A stretch of DNA of 64,000 bases from Alkalihalobacterium sp048323755 (GTDB taxonomy: Bacteria > Bacillota > Bacilli > Bacillales > Bacillaceae_F). Under the pieces are notes generated by a model. That model worked only from the letters and a program-made list of their open reading frames with translations, was not told where the DNA came from and made no database searches. The position numbers and the translations under genes are program-made. Location: NCBI RefSeq assembly GCF_048323755.1, contig NZ_JBLWFS010000001.1, positions 124,001 to 188,000 on the forward strand, read 5' to 3'. Positions within the stretch are counted from its first letter, which is position 1. Each line of letters starts with the position of its first letter. Positions 7,883 through 16,448 of this stretch are shown here, one piece after another.

Positions 7883-9756
7883 TTCTTAAGCAGGCGAAGG
7901 CCATTCAATATAACGAGAATTGTACTGCCTTCATGTCCAATCACCCCGAGCGGTAAAGAAACGTGTTGCATGAAGTTACCAACGATAAGTAAAAGAATGA
8001 CAGCTATAGAAAAGAGGATGTTCTGCATGACAATTCGATTTAATCGTTTGGAAAGTTGAATGGCCTTTGCAATTTTTGCTAGGTTGTTTTTAACGAGAAC
8101 GATATCAGCTGTCTCAATGGCAGCATCTGAGCCTGCTCCCATCGCAATGCCAATGTTTGCTCTTGCTAGCGCTGGAGCATCATTGATCCCATCTCCAACC
8201 ATCGCTACTTTTTGAAATTGTTTTTTTAACTTTTCAATTTCTATTACTTTTTCTTCTGGAAGGCAATTCGCTGAATAACCGTCGAGTTCAACTTCTGAAG
8301 CGATCTTTTTCGCTGTTTTTTCATGGTCGCCAGTAATCATATACGCAGCGATACCTTCGTTTTTCATACTTTGAATCGCTTCGATGGCTACGTCTCGGAT
8401 TGTATCTTCAATAGCAAATACTGCAATTACTTCGTCCTGATTTTCTTTTCCAGCAAAAACAAGTGTTTGCCCAGCGTCACTCATACCGGCAGCTATTTCT
8501 TGAAAAGCTTCACCTTTTTCAAATGAAAAGAAGTCGGGTTTTCCAATCTTCCACACTTCACCGTCTACGGTACCAATAATCCCCCAACCACTTTTATTCT
8601 CAATTACATCTGGTTTAACGGGTTCAATGCCTTGTTGTTTACAGTACGTAACAATAGCTCTAGCTAATGGGTGAGAAGATTGGTTTTCAATAGCACAGAT
8701 TGCATGAAATAAATCGTTTTCATTAATTTCAGGGTGAATATATAAATTCGTCACAACAGGTGTACCGTTTGTGATCGTGCCTGTTTTGTCTAGAGCGATG
8801 GCCTTAATGTGAGCGAGTTGCTCAAGGTGTACGCCACCCTTAAAGAGTATTCCTTGTCTTGCGCCATTCGATATGGCTGAAAGTGTTGCAGGCATAACAG
8901 AAGCTACTAATGCACAGGGAGAGGCAACAACGAGCAAAACCATAGCACGGTAAAAACTTTCATGCCAACTCCAACCGAGTAAAAAATAAGGAAGAAACAT
9001 CATAAGCGTTACGAAAATAAGTACAATCTTTACATAAGGCCCTTCAAACTTTTCAATGGTTTGTTGAGATGGTGATTTTTCATCCTTAGCTGACTGTACG
9101 AGAGTGATAATTTTCTGGAATAACGTTTCTTCAGCAGGCTTTGTAACAGACACATCAATCATTCCTGAAAGGTTGACGGTTCCAGTAAATACCTCTTCGC
9201 CTACTTGTTTTGTGATTGGCAATGATTCGCCTGTTAAAGCAGACTCGTCAATTGTTGTTCTTCCTGTAAAAATAACACCATCTGTTGAAATGCGCTCACC
9301 GGGCTTAACGCGAACGAGGTCACCTATTCTTAATTCAGATACAGCTACAGTTTTTTCCGTCCCGTCTTTTAATAGGGTGGCTTCTTCGGGTTGCAGGTTC
9401 ATGAGCGCAGAAATTTCTTGGTGGCTTTTATTCATTGTGTACGTTTCAAGGGCGCCGCTTAACGCAAATATAAATATGAGAATGGCACCTTCCATCCAAT
9501 AACCGATCGTTGCTGCACCAATGGCAGCTAGTATCATTAAAATCTCAACAGAGAACTTTCGCTCGTTAATAAATTCCTCAATACCTTCTTTTGCTTTATA
9601 AAAACCGCCAATGAGATAGGCACTGATAAAAATACTAACTGTAAAAAAAGCGGGAATTGCTGAACGTTCCAAAACCCAAGCGATCACAATAAGAATTCCA
9701 CTGGCCAGTGCTAGAAGGAGTTGTCGGTGTTCTATCCATTTTCTTAGCAAAATCAT
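7879..9756 (-). CDS. pfeT: P1B4-type heavy-metal-exporting ATPase (Fe2+/Co2+/Zn2+ class)
   Basis: Cytoplasmic-membrane P-type ATPase of 625 residues that exports a divalent metal. Motifs: TGES (175-178), SPC in membrane helix 4 (279-281), DKTGT with the phosphorylated Asp (323), the SSHPLA motif and the hinge GDGINDAPALARA. The last helix has HEGST (from about 608). SPC plus HEG(S/G)T marks the P1B4 subgroup. In B. subtilis its member PfeT (formerly ZosA/YkvW) exports Fe2+; metal identity here is inference. There is no N-terminal metal-binding domain. The start has AGGAAAT only. The upstream region carries unusual hairpins, described separately. Confidence 0.88.
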   Translation of the reverse strand: MILLRKWIEHRQLLLALASGILIVIAWVLERSAIPAFFTVSIFISAYLIGGFYKAKEGIEEFINERKFSVEILMILAAIGAATIGYWMEGAILIFIFALSGALETYTMNKSHQEISALMNLQPEEATLLKDGTEKTVAVSELRIGDLVRVKPGERISTDGVIFTGRTTIDESALTGESLPITKQVGEEVFTGTVNLSGMIDVSVTKPAEETLFQKIITLVQSAKDEKSPSQQTIEKFEGPYVKIVLIFVTLMMFLPYFLLGWSWHESFYRAMVLLVVASPCALVASVMPATLSAISNGARQGILFKGGVHLEQLAHIKAIALDKTGTITNGTPVVTNLYIHPEINENDLFHAICAIENQSSHPLARAIVTYCKQQGIEPVKPDVIENKSGWGIIGTVDGEVWKIGKPDFFSFEKGEAFQEIAAGMSDAGQTLVFAGKENQDEVIAVFAIEDTIRDVAIEAIQSMKNEGIAAYMITGDHEKTAKKIASEVELDGYSANCLPEEKVIEIEKLKKQFQKVAMVGDGINDAPALARANIGIAMGAGSDAAIETADIVLVKNNLAKIAKAIQLSKRLNRIVMQNILFSIAVILLLIVGNFMQHVSLPLGVIGHEGSTILVILNGLRLLKN

Positions 9757-9818
9757 TTCCTCCTTAATCGTTAATTGAGAAATACAATCAACATCAATTG
9801 GCTGCTAAAACAACGAAA

Positions 9819-9840
9819 GCTGCCACCAAAGGGTGACAGC
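9819..9840 (-). promoter_or_regulatory. Attenuator-like hairpin in the pfeT leader
   Basis: On the minus strand GCTGTCACC pairs with GGTGGCAGC and is followed by TTTCGTTGTTTT. It lies between the likely promoter and pfeT, 63 bp from the start codon, so premature termination is possible. The U-run is interrupted. Confidence 0.45.
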
Positions 9841-9851
9841 AGACTTCAACA

Positions 9852-9901
9852 ACGACTAAAAACCGTTATAAAGTTAGAAACGTTATAAACTATTTAGTCG
9901 T
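9852..9901. promoter_or_regulatory. 50-bp dyad upstream of pfeT
   Basis: ACGACTAAA (9852-9860) is exactly inverted at 9893-9901. Between the arms are two self-complementary TTATAA boxes. On the plus strand CTTTTTTAT follows, so it could also act as a terminator in that direction, though no plus-strand gene ends here. Operator or leader structure is the likelier reading. Confidence 0.5.
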
Positions 9902-9912
9902 CTTTTTTATAC

Positions 9913-9927
9913 TTATTATAATTCAAT
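9913..9927 (-). promoter_or_regulatory. Candidate pfeT promoter -10 with PerR/Fur-like box
   Basis: The minus strand reads TATAAT at 9920-9915. The overlapping plus-strand TTATTATAATTCAAT matches about 10 of the 14 fixed positions of the Per box TTATAATnATTATAA. Known PerR/Fur control of B. subtilis pfeT makes this worth noting, but the match is imperfect. Confidence 0.3.
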
Positions 9928-9974
9928 CATACTATATCTGGAAAAAAATATATAGGTATATCTAAAAAATGGGC

Positions 9975-11171
9975 TCAAAGTAAGCCAGAAAAGATAGTAG
10001 CAAATCGTTCTTTTCCTTTTTGGAAAATGGAACGCTGATTATATTGTTTGAGAGTAAGTCTTTCGGAAATAGATATATCATATTCGACTTCTTCTAAAAC
10101 GTTTTGAATGAAGGAACTATCGTAAATCAAGCAATTAATTTCATGGTCTATATGAAAGCTGCGTTTGTCAAAGTTAGCTGTACCAATATCGCAGATTTCG
10201 TCGTCTATAATAATGATTTTTGCGTGGTAAAAGCCTCTGTAGTATTGATAAATATCGACACCGACATCAAGTAAATCTTTAAAATAAGGATAAGAAGCTT
10301 CTTTTACTAAAGGATGGTCCGCTTTTTTAGGTACAATTAAACGAACGTCAACTCCACGCTTTGCCGCATTAATTAACTCCCCTTGCAGAGCCATTCCAGG
10401 AATAAAGTACGGTGTCCCAATGGTTACTGTACTTTCAGCTTGGCGAATAAGGTCGGCAAATGTGTCTTCAAGATACACACCATCCGTTGGCAGAATACGA
10501 AGTGGAATGGTTCCTTTTATTAAAGGTGGGTACAAATAATCTTTAGGGATTTTTTCTTTTATTGCGGCATGCCAGTCCTCATAAAATTGTTCCTGTAAAT
10601 CTTGGACGCCATCTCCATCTAACCTCAAATGAAAGTCACGCCAGTTGCCAAACTTAGGGTCCCTGCCTAAATATTCATCGCCTACGTTATATCCGCCAAC
10701 ATAACCAATCTTGCCATCGATAACCGTAATCTTTCGGTGGTTTCTGCGGTTGAGGGTGAAAAATAGGTAAGGAAATTTAATGGGATGAGAATAGGCAAAA
10801 GACACCCCGGCTTCTTTGAGTTTTTTTAAGGAGCTTCCTTTAATGTCGCCGCCGATCCGGTCAACGAGCAGTCGAACCTTTACTCCTTCTTTTGCTTTGT
10901 CCATTAATAATGACAGCATTTTCTTGCTGATATTGTCATCCTTTATAATGTAAAATAGTATATGAATATGGTTAGAGGCTTGTTTAATATCTTGAAAGAG
11001 GTGATCAAATAAGTCATCGCCCGTTGTAAGTAATTGGACCTGACTGTAACGCATTTCTTGATGAAAGCGCTTTGCTTCTTTTCTTTGCTTTTTCAGGCCA
11101 TATTTAAAGTCTAATCGTAGCAATATCGCAATAAGTATTATAATGCTCACTATAATTAAAAAGAGTACCAT
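9975..11171 (-). CDS. ywjE: Cardiolipin synthase, phospholipase D superfamily (YwjE-like)
   Basis: Condenses phosphatidylglycerol to cardiolipin at the membrane. 398 residues: one N-terminal membrane helix (about 1-22), then two PLD domains. HKD motifs are NHRKITVIDGKIGYVGG and YHAKIIIIDDEICDIG. It is shorter than ClsA-type enzymes (about 480), as is B. subtilis YwjE, which also lies next to fadF. A strong AGGAGG precedes the ATG. It is divergent from fadF. Enzymatic activity is inferred from family membership. Confidence 0.88.
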   Translation of the reverse strand: MVLFLIIVSIIILIAILLRLDFKYGLKKQRKEAKRFHQEMRYSQVQLLTTGDDLFDHLFQDIKQASNHIHILFYIIKDDNISKKMLSLLMDKAKEGVKVRLLVDRIGGDIKGSSLKKLKEAGVSFAYSHPIKFPYLFFTLNRRNHRKITVIDGKIGYVGGYNVGDEYLGRDPKFGNWRDFHLRLDGDGVQDLQEQFYEDWHAAIKEKIPKDYLYPPLIKGTIPLRILPTDGVYLEDTFADLIRQAESTVTIGTPYFIPGMALQGELINAAKRGVDVRLIVPKKADHPLVKEASYPYFKDLLDVGVDIYQYYRGFYHAKIIIIDDEICDIGTANFDKRSFHIDHEINCLIYDSSFIQNVLEEVEYDISISERLTLKQYNQRSIFQKGKERFATIFSGLL

Positions 11172-11277
11172 ATAATCCTCCTAAGTTTTGTTGACCTTTA
11201 TTTAGTATAATAAGTTGTGCTTCTTCATATGTAGGTAGTAAGAAAAAAATCAACTCGTATAGCCGTGTCTTCTTTAC

Positions 11278-11476
11278 AGAGGGCTCCAGTCCATACGTCA
11301 CTGAACAAGGTACTTCCGCTTTTCTGATGTCTAGCTGCAGCACCTAGCGTCTAGTGGACTTCGCTCTCCTCCTTACGATAAGTCAACATCGACTCACTGT
11401 CGATCGCCGTGTATCCTTTATCTCATACGGAGGGCTCCAGCCCATACGCCGCTGAACAAGGTACTTCCGCTTTTCT
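11278..11476 (-). repeat. Dispersed intergenic repeat, family A, inverted full copy plus fragment
   Basis: 11312-11476 is the reverse complement of the 6040-6190 element, ending in ACTTCCGCTTTT at both sides. 11278-11322 repeats its 5' part (GAGGGCTCCAG to TACTTCCGCTTTT). It fills the ywjE-fadF intergenic space without obvious genes. Confidence 0.75.
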
Positions 11477-11553
11477 TTTTATTTTTACCAACGGGAGCTT
11501 GTTTTAGGATGGAAGTAATATCCTTAAAAAAAATTTTTATAAATTTAGTCGAC

Positions 11554-11587
11554 TGAATGCTCATTCATGAATAAAATATGTTATAAT
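11554..11587 (+). promoter_or_regulatory. fadF promoter with palindromic operator
   Basis: Extended -10 TGTTATAAT (TATAAT 11582-11587). A perfect palindrome TGAATGCTCATTCA (11554-11567) covers the -35 region. It resembles TetR-family fatty-acid repressor sites and the site ahead of the thiolase gene (13925). Confidence 0.65.
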
Positions 11588-11666
11588 GTTGAAAACGAAT
11601 TCAATTTTCAGAAATTTATCTATTGTTACTATCTTTAAAGGATTGAAATAGGAAGGGAGATTTATT

Positions 11667-13778
11667 ATGGCTGTATTCAAGATAGTTAATCTTGTATTAT
11701 TAATTATCGTTGCAAGTTATGCAATCTATTTATTTGCTAATCTATTATTTACTCGCTATCAGTACATCAAACTCGGGAAAAAAGAAGAGTTTGACCGCGA
11801 TTTCAAAGAACGCTTTCGAGGCGTTTTGGTCAATGTAATTGGTCAGCGTAAGATGTTTAAAGATGTGAAAAGTGGGATTATGCATTTAATCATGTTCTAT
11901 GGATTTTTTATTATCCAAGTCGGATTAATTGAAATCATCATTAAAGGTTTTATTGAAGGCTATCAGTATCCGATAGGTGCCTTGCACAAGCCTTTCCATG
12001 CGATGCAGGAGTGGACGGCCTTCCTAATGACCGTTGCCATTCTTTATGCTTGCTACCGTCGTTACGGGGAAAAGCTAAACCGCTTGCAATGGAAGAAAGA
12101 TGGAAAAGCTCTTTTTGTATATATCGCATTGTCTACCTTATCGGCAACGATCCTGTTGACGCTTGGTTTTGAAAGAATTATGTTTGGTTATGAAGCAAAC
12201 TACGCGTATGCTCCTTTTTCTAGTATCATTGCGACTGTATTTGCTGGTGTAGGAACAACAGTTGGCACGGCTTTATTCTATGCTTCTTGGTGGATTCACC
12301 TAGTTACAGTTCTAACTTTCATGGTATTTGTACCACAGTCGAAACAAGCACACGAAGTGTTTGCGATGTTCAATGTATTCTTCAAAAAAGGTGGTCCGGT
12401 TGGAAGACTGAAGCCAATCAACTTTGAAGAAGAGGATGTAGAAGTGTTTGGTGTTGGTAAAGTAGAAGATTTTACTCAACAGCAGTTACTTGACCTTTAT
12501 GCCTGTGTTGAATGTGGACGCTGTACAAATATGTGTCCGGCAACAGGGACTGGAAAGATGCTCTCGCCAATGGACTTAATGATCAAAGTTCGTGACCATT
12601 TAACAGAAAAAGGTGCCGCTGTAACATCTCGTACACCTTGGTTACCTGCTTTTGCATTTAGCCATACAACAGGAAATCAAATGGCTGCTCAAGCAGCTGG
12701 AGGCCAAGAAGTTGCGGCTGGTTATGATGTTAACTTAATTGGTGATGTCATTACGGAAGAAGAACTTTGGGCCTGTACTTCATGTCGTAACTGTGAAGAT
12801 CAATGTCCAGTTATGAATGAACACGTTGATAAAATCATTGATATGCGTCGTTACCTTGTCTTAACTGAAGGAAAAATGCCAGCTGAAGCGCAGCGTGCTA
12901 TTTCTAACATTGAACGTCAAGGAAACCCTTGGGGAATTAACCGTAAAGAGCGTGAAAACTGGCGTGATGGACGTGATGATATTCACGTACCAACAGTTAA
13001 AGAAATGCAAAAAGCTGGTGAAGAATTCGAATATCTATTCTTCGTTGGTTCCATGGGATCTTACGACAAGCGAAGCCAAAAAATCGCTCAATCATTTGCG
13101 AAAGTATTAAATGAAGCTGGCGTGAAATTTGCAATTATCGGAAGTAAAGAAAAGAACTCTGGTGACACGCCTCGTCGTATTGGTAACGAGTTCTTATTCC
13201 AAGAGCTTGCACAAGCGAATATTGAAATGTTCCAAAAGCATGAAGTGAAAAAGATTGTAACGATCGATCCGCATGCTTACAATACAATTAAAAATGAGTA
13301 CCCTGACTTTGGTTTAGAAGGTGTGGAAGTATATCACCATACAGAGCTTCTAGCGCAACTGATCAAAGAAGGTAAAATTACACCTAAATATGAAGTCAAT
13401 GAAACGATCGTTTACCATGACTCCTGTTACCTAGGACGCTACAATGATGTATATAGTCCGCAAAGAGAAATCTTAGAAGCGGTCCCTGGAGTGAAGGTTG
13501 TCGAGATGGAACGTAATCGTCAAGACGGTATGTGCTGTGGTGCTGGTGGAGGTATGATGTGGACAGAAGATCATTCTGGACAACGTATTAACATTGCCCG
13601 TACTGAGCAAGCGCTAGAAGTAAATCCGAGCGTGATCGGTAGTGCATGTCCATACTGCTTAACGATGTTAAGTGATGGAACGAAAGCGAAAGAAGTAGAA
13701 GATACAGTAAAAACAATGGATCTTGCAGAAATTTTAGAAAAATCTATTGTGAAACAAGAAGAAAAAGTACTACAATAG
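11667..13778 (+). CDS. fadF: Membrane Fe-S oxidoreductase linking ETF to quinone
   Basis: 703 residues. The N-terminal part (1-225) has about five membrane helices of the NarI/cytochrome b-like type. Two [4Fe-4S] motifs follow, CVECGRCTNMCP (near 279) and CTSCRNCEDQCP (near 369). The C-terminal half is a heterodisulfide-reductase-like cysteine-rich region with HDSCYLGRYN, MCCGAGGG and ACPYC. It matches YwjF/FadF of B. subtilis. Mycobacterial EtfD is the functional model: electrons from acyl-CoA dehydrogenases pass through ETF to menaquinone. Monocistronic by appearance, starting ATG behind GGAAGGGAG. The 3' GAGGCTG/CAGCCTC hairpin (13787-13817) is only a weak terminator. Confidence 0.9.
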   Translation: MAVFKIVNLVLLIIVASYAIYLFANLLFTRYQYIKLGKKEEFDRDFKERFRGVLVNVIGQRKMFKDVKSGIMHLIMFYGFFIIQVGLIEIIIKGFIEGYQYPIGALHKPFHAMQEWTAFLMTVAILYACYRRYGEKLNRLQWKKDGKALFVYIALSTLSATILLTLGFERIMFGYEANYAYAPFSSIIATVFAGVGTTVGTALFYASWWIHLVTVLTFMVFVPQSKQAHEVFAMFNVFFKKGGPVGRLKPINFEEEDVEVFGVGKVEDFTQQQLLDLYACVECGRCTNMCPATGTGKMLSPMDLMIKVRDHLTEKGAAVTSRTPWLPAFAFSHTTGNQMAAQAAGGQEVAAGYDVNLIGDVITEEELWACTSCRNCEDQCPVMNEHVDKIIDMRRYLVLTEGKMPAEAQRAISNIERQGNPWGINRKERENWRDGRDDIHVPTVKEMQKAGEEFEYLFFVGSMGSYDKRSQKIAQSFAKVLNEAGVKFAIIGSKEKNSGDTPRRIGNEFLFQELAQANIEMFQKHEVKKIVTIDPHAYNTIKNEYPDFGLEGVEVYHHTELLAQLIKEGKITPKYEVNETIVYHDSCYLGRYNDVYSPQREILEAVPGVKVVEMERNRQDGMCCGAGGGMMWTEDHSGQRINIARTEQALEVNPSVIGSACPYCLTMLSDGTKAKEVEDTVKTMDLAEILEKSIVKQEEKVLQ

Positions 13779-13914
13779 TATATAAGAGTAGAGGCTGCCT
13801 TTTTTAAGTCAGCCTCGAACTTATACATCATGCAGTGAATACTTTATTAATATAGCTAATGAAAGCGTAAACATTGTCAGTCTGTGTCTTTTTTTTAGTG
13901 AGTTATTTTTTTTA

Positions 13915-13941
13915 GATAATAGTCGAGCGAACGCTCGGTCG
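13915..13941 (+). promoter_or_regulatory. Operator and -10 region of the thiolase gene
   Basis: GATAAT (13915-13920) is followed immediately by GAGCGAACGCTCGGTCG (13925-13941), an imperfect palindrome around CGAACGCTCG. Its layout matches the fadF operator: a 6-bp half-site, CT, then the inverted half-site. A repressor placed here would block transcription start. Confidence 0.6.
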
Positions 13942-13961
13942 AAATGAGGGGGAAACATACA

Positions 13962-15140
13962 ATGTCAACAACTGTTATTGTTGGAGGGGCAAGAACACCA
14001 TTTGGGAAATTTGGTGGTGGATTATCTTCTTTAACGGCAAGTCAACTGGGTGGAATTGCGATTAAAGAAGCTTTAAGTCGTGCAAATGTCGATCCTAACG
14101 ATGTTCAAGAATTGATCATGGGAAATGTTCTTCAAGGAGGACAAGGACAAATTCCTTCCCGTCAAGCGAGTGATTATGCAGGATTACCTTGGCACGTCCA
14201 CACGGAAACGATTAACAAGGTTTGCGCATCTGGCATGCGTAGTGTAACAATGGCCGACCAAATTATTCGCGCGAACGATGCAGATGTGATCGTAGCAGGT
14301 GGAATGGAATCAATGAGTAATGCGCCATATTTTATTCCAAATGCACGTTGGGGAATGCGCATGGGTGACAGCAAAGCAGTCGATTTAATGGTACACGATG
14401 GATTAACTTGCTCATTTAACAAAGTTCACATGGGAACATACGGAAATTCAGTTGCAGAGGAACTTGGTCTTACGCGTGAGGCGCAAGATACATGGGCATG
14501 CAGAAGTCATGAGCGAGCGCTCGCTTCGATCGAAGAAGGCAAATTTGCTGAAGAAATTGTTCCGGTTGAAGTACCACAACGAAAAGGGGACCCAATGGTC
14601 GTTTCACAAGATGAAGCACCTCGCGCTGGAACAACAGTTGAAGGATTGAATAAATTAAAACCTGTATTTGGTAAAGAAGGCTCTATCACTGCAGGAAATG
14701 CTCCTGGGGTTAATGATGGTGCAGGTGCACTTGTCCTTATGTCGGAAGACCGTGCGACTAAAGAAGGGAAAGAAGTGTTAGCAAAGATTATCGGTCACTC
14801 CGCGATTTCAATCGAACCAAAAGATTTCCCGAAAACACCGGGCCTAGTTATTAATAAACTGTTAGAAAAAACAGGGAAAAAACTAGAAGAAATTGATTTA
14901 TTTGAAGTGAACGAAGCTTTTGCAGCTGTAGCACTTGCTAGTAACCAGTTAGCAGGCTTAGATCCTGAAAAAGTAAATGTAAACGGTGGCGCTGTTGCCC
15001 TTGGACACCCAATTGGTGCAAGTGGAACTCGTGTTATTTTAACCCTTGCCTACGAATTGAAGCGTCGAGGTGGCGGAATTGGAATTGCCTCCATTTGCAG
15101 CGGCGGCGGCCAAGGCGACGCCATCATGATCGAAGTTTAA
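13962..15140 (+). CDS. fadA: Acetyl-CoA C-acetyltransferase (thiolase)
   Basis: Cleaves 3-ketoacyl-CoA or condenses two acetyl-CoA. 392 residues. The nucleophile is Cys88 in NKVCASGMRS, followed by NEAFA, GGAVALGHPIGASG with the catalytic His, and CSGGGQGDA with the second Cys near 379. The ORF reaches upstream to 13944, but ATG 13962 has GAGGGGGA at a normal distance and gives the standard N-terminus. It opens an acyl-CoA gene run with the dehydrogenases and TetR regulator downstream. The biosynthetic versus degradative direction cannot be read from sequence; the symbol is by context. Confidence 0.88.
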   Translation: MSTTVIVGGARTPFGKFGGGLSSLTASQLGGIAIKEALSRANVDPNDVQELIMGNVLQGGQGQIPSRQASDYAGLPWHVHTETINKVCASGMRSVTMADQIIRANDADVIVAGGMESMSNAPYFIPNARWGMRMGDSKAVDLMVHDGLTCSFNKVHMGTYGNSVAEELGLTREAQDTWACRSHERALASIEEGKFAEEIVPVEVPQRKGDPMVVSQDEAPRAGTTVEGLNKLKPVFGKEGSITAGNAPGVNDGAGALVLMSEDRATKEGKEVLAKIIGHSAISIEPKDFPKTPGLVINKLLEKTGKKLEEIDLFEVNEAFAAVALASNQLAGLDPEKVNVNGGAVALGHPIGASGTRVILTLAYELKRRGGGIGIASICSGGGQGDAIMIEV

Positions 15141-15142
15141 TA

Positions 15143-15196
15143 GAAAAGCGGAAGCGGTCGTTTAGCGTCGTAAGAACTGGAGCTCCTCCGCATGAG
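15143..15196 (+). repeat. Dispersed intergenic repeat, family A, 5' fragment
   Basis: GAAAAGCGGAAGCGGTCGTT through GGAGCTCCTCCGCATGAGA, directly after the thiolase stop codon. It matches the start of the element at 6040. Confidence 0.7.
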
Positions 15197-15241
15197 AGCA
15201 AAAACTGACTTGTATTCTACGAAGCTAGTATCCGATCTATT

Positions 15242-15428
15242 TTAGCGGACTCAGAAGACGCTATTTCCACAAAAAACAGCAATTTTAAGCACTTAGCGGA
15301 CTGAGAAGCCCTTATTTACTTAAAATTGCCCATATAAGGTAGGAAAATTAATAAATAAAGGCCTCAGAGTCCGTTACCATAAGAAAAAAGCGACTTTTTC
15401 CGAAAATAAAGGCCTGTGTGTCCGCTAA
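15242..15428. repeat. Four-site palindromic element, locus 2
   Basis: TTAGCGGACT at 15242 and again at 15293 (period 51). The inverted CCGTTA and CCGCTAA at 15371 and 15422 (period 51). Total 187 bp. The remaining 140 bp up to the next gene hold nothing I recognise. Confidence 0.85.
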
Positions 15429-15570
15429 TTTCGGTATCGTGCTTCTCCCGCCTCTAAGGAAGAGACTTATGAATGCCAAGAGAAGTGCAAAGTCCACGAA
15501 AGGTTTTTTTCACAATAGCAAGCTAAACTAAATTCTTTTGAAATAAATAGTGAGATTGGAGAGAAGAAAA

Positions 15571-16422
15571 ATGACAGTACAAACAGTAATGGTAATTGGT
15601 GCAGGACAAATGGGGTCAGGAATCGTTCAAGTTCATGCAATGGCTGGAATTCAAGTGTTTATGCATGACTTAAAGGCTGAATTCGTTGAAAGAGGAATGA
15701 ACACGATTACGAAAAACCTAGATCGCCAAGTGGAAAAAGGCAGAATGACAGAAGACGAGCGTAACGCGATCCTTGCACGTATTAAGCCTTCAACAGATCT
15801 TCAAAATGCGGCAAAAGTAGATTTAGTGATTGAAGCTGCAGTTGAAAACATGGACATCAAGCAAAAGATCTTCCGTGAATTAGATCAGATTGCACCTGAA
15901 CATACAATTTTAGCAACCAATACATCATCATTACCAATTACAGAAATTGCAGCTGTAACGAATCGTCCGGAAAAAGTAATCGGTATGCACTTTATGAACC
16001 CAGTACCTGTTATGAAACTAGTTGAAATCATTCGTGGTCTAGCAACAAGTGACGAAGTATACGGTATGATTGAAGATCTATCTCGTCAATTAGGTAAAAT
16101 CCCAGTTGAAGTTAACGACTTCCCAGGATTTGTTTCAAACCGAATTTTAATGCCAATGATCAATGAAGCAATCTATACGGTATTTGAAGGTGTTGCAACT
16201 CCAGAAGCTGTTGATGAAGTTATGAAGTTAGGGATGAACCACCCAATGGGACCTTTAACACTCGCTGACTTTATCGGTTTAGATACTTGCTTATACATCA
16301 TGGAAACATTACACGAAGGTTTTGGTGACGACAAGTATCGTCCTTGTCCATTACTTCGCAAATACGTTAAAGCTGGATGGCTTGGTAAGAAATCAGGTCG
16401 CGGCTTCTATGTCTACAACTAA
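15571..16422 (+). CDS. 3-hydroxybutyryl-CoA dehydrogenase
   Basis: NAD(P)-dependent oxidation of 3-hydroxyacyl-CoA to 3-ketoacyl-CoA. 283 residues. Rossmann motif GAGQMGSG (10-17), catalytic His in MHFMNPVPVMKLVE, and NDFPGFVSNRILMP at the start of the dimerising C-terminal domain. It resembles clostridial Hbd and Bacillus MmgB. An upstream GTG (15550) is in frame, but ATG 15571 sits 6 bp after GGAGAGAAG. The gap to the first acyl-CoA dehydrogenase is short, consistent with an operon. Confidence 0.92.
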   Translation: MTVQTVMVIGAGQMGSGIVQVHAMAGIQVFMHDLKAEFVERGMNTITKNLDRQVEKGRMTEDERNAILARIKPSTDLQNAAKVDLVIEAAVENMDIKQKIFRELDQIAPEHTILATNTSSLPITEIAAVTNRPEKVIGMHFMNPVPVMKLVEIIRGLATSDEVYGMIEDLSRQLGKIPVEVNDFPGFVSNRILMPMINEAIYTVFEGVATPEAVDEVMKLGMNHPMGPLTLADFIGLDTCLYIMETLHEGFGDDKYRPCPLLRKYVKAGWLGKKSGRGFYVYN

Positions 16423-16448
16423 GATTTTATAAAAGTGGAGTGATCAAA

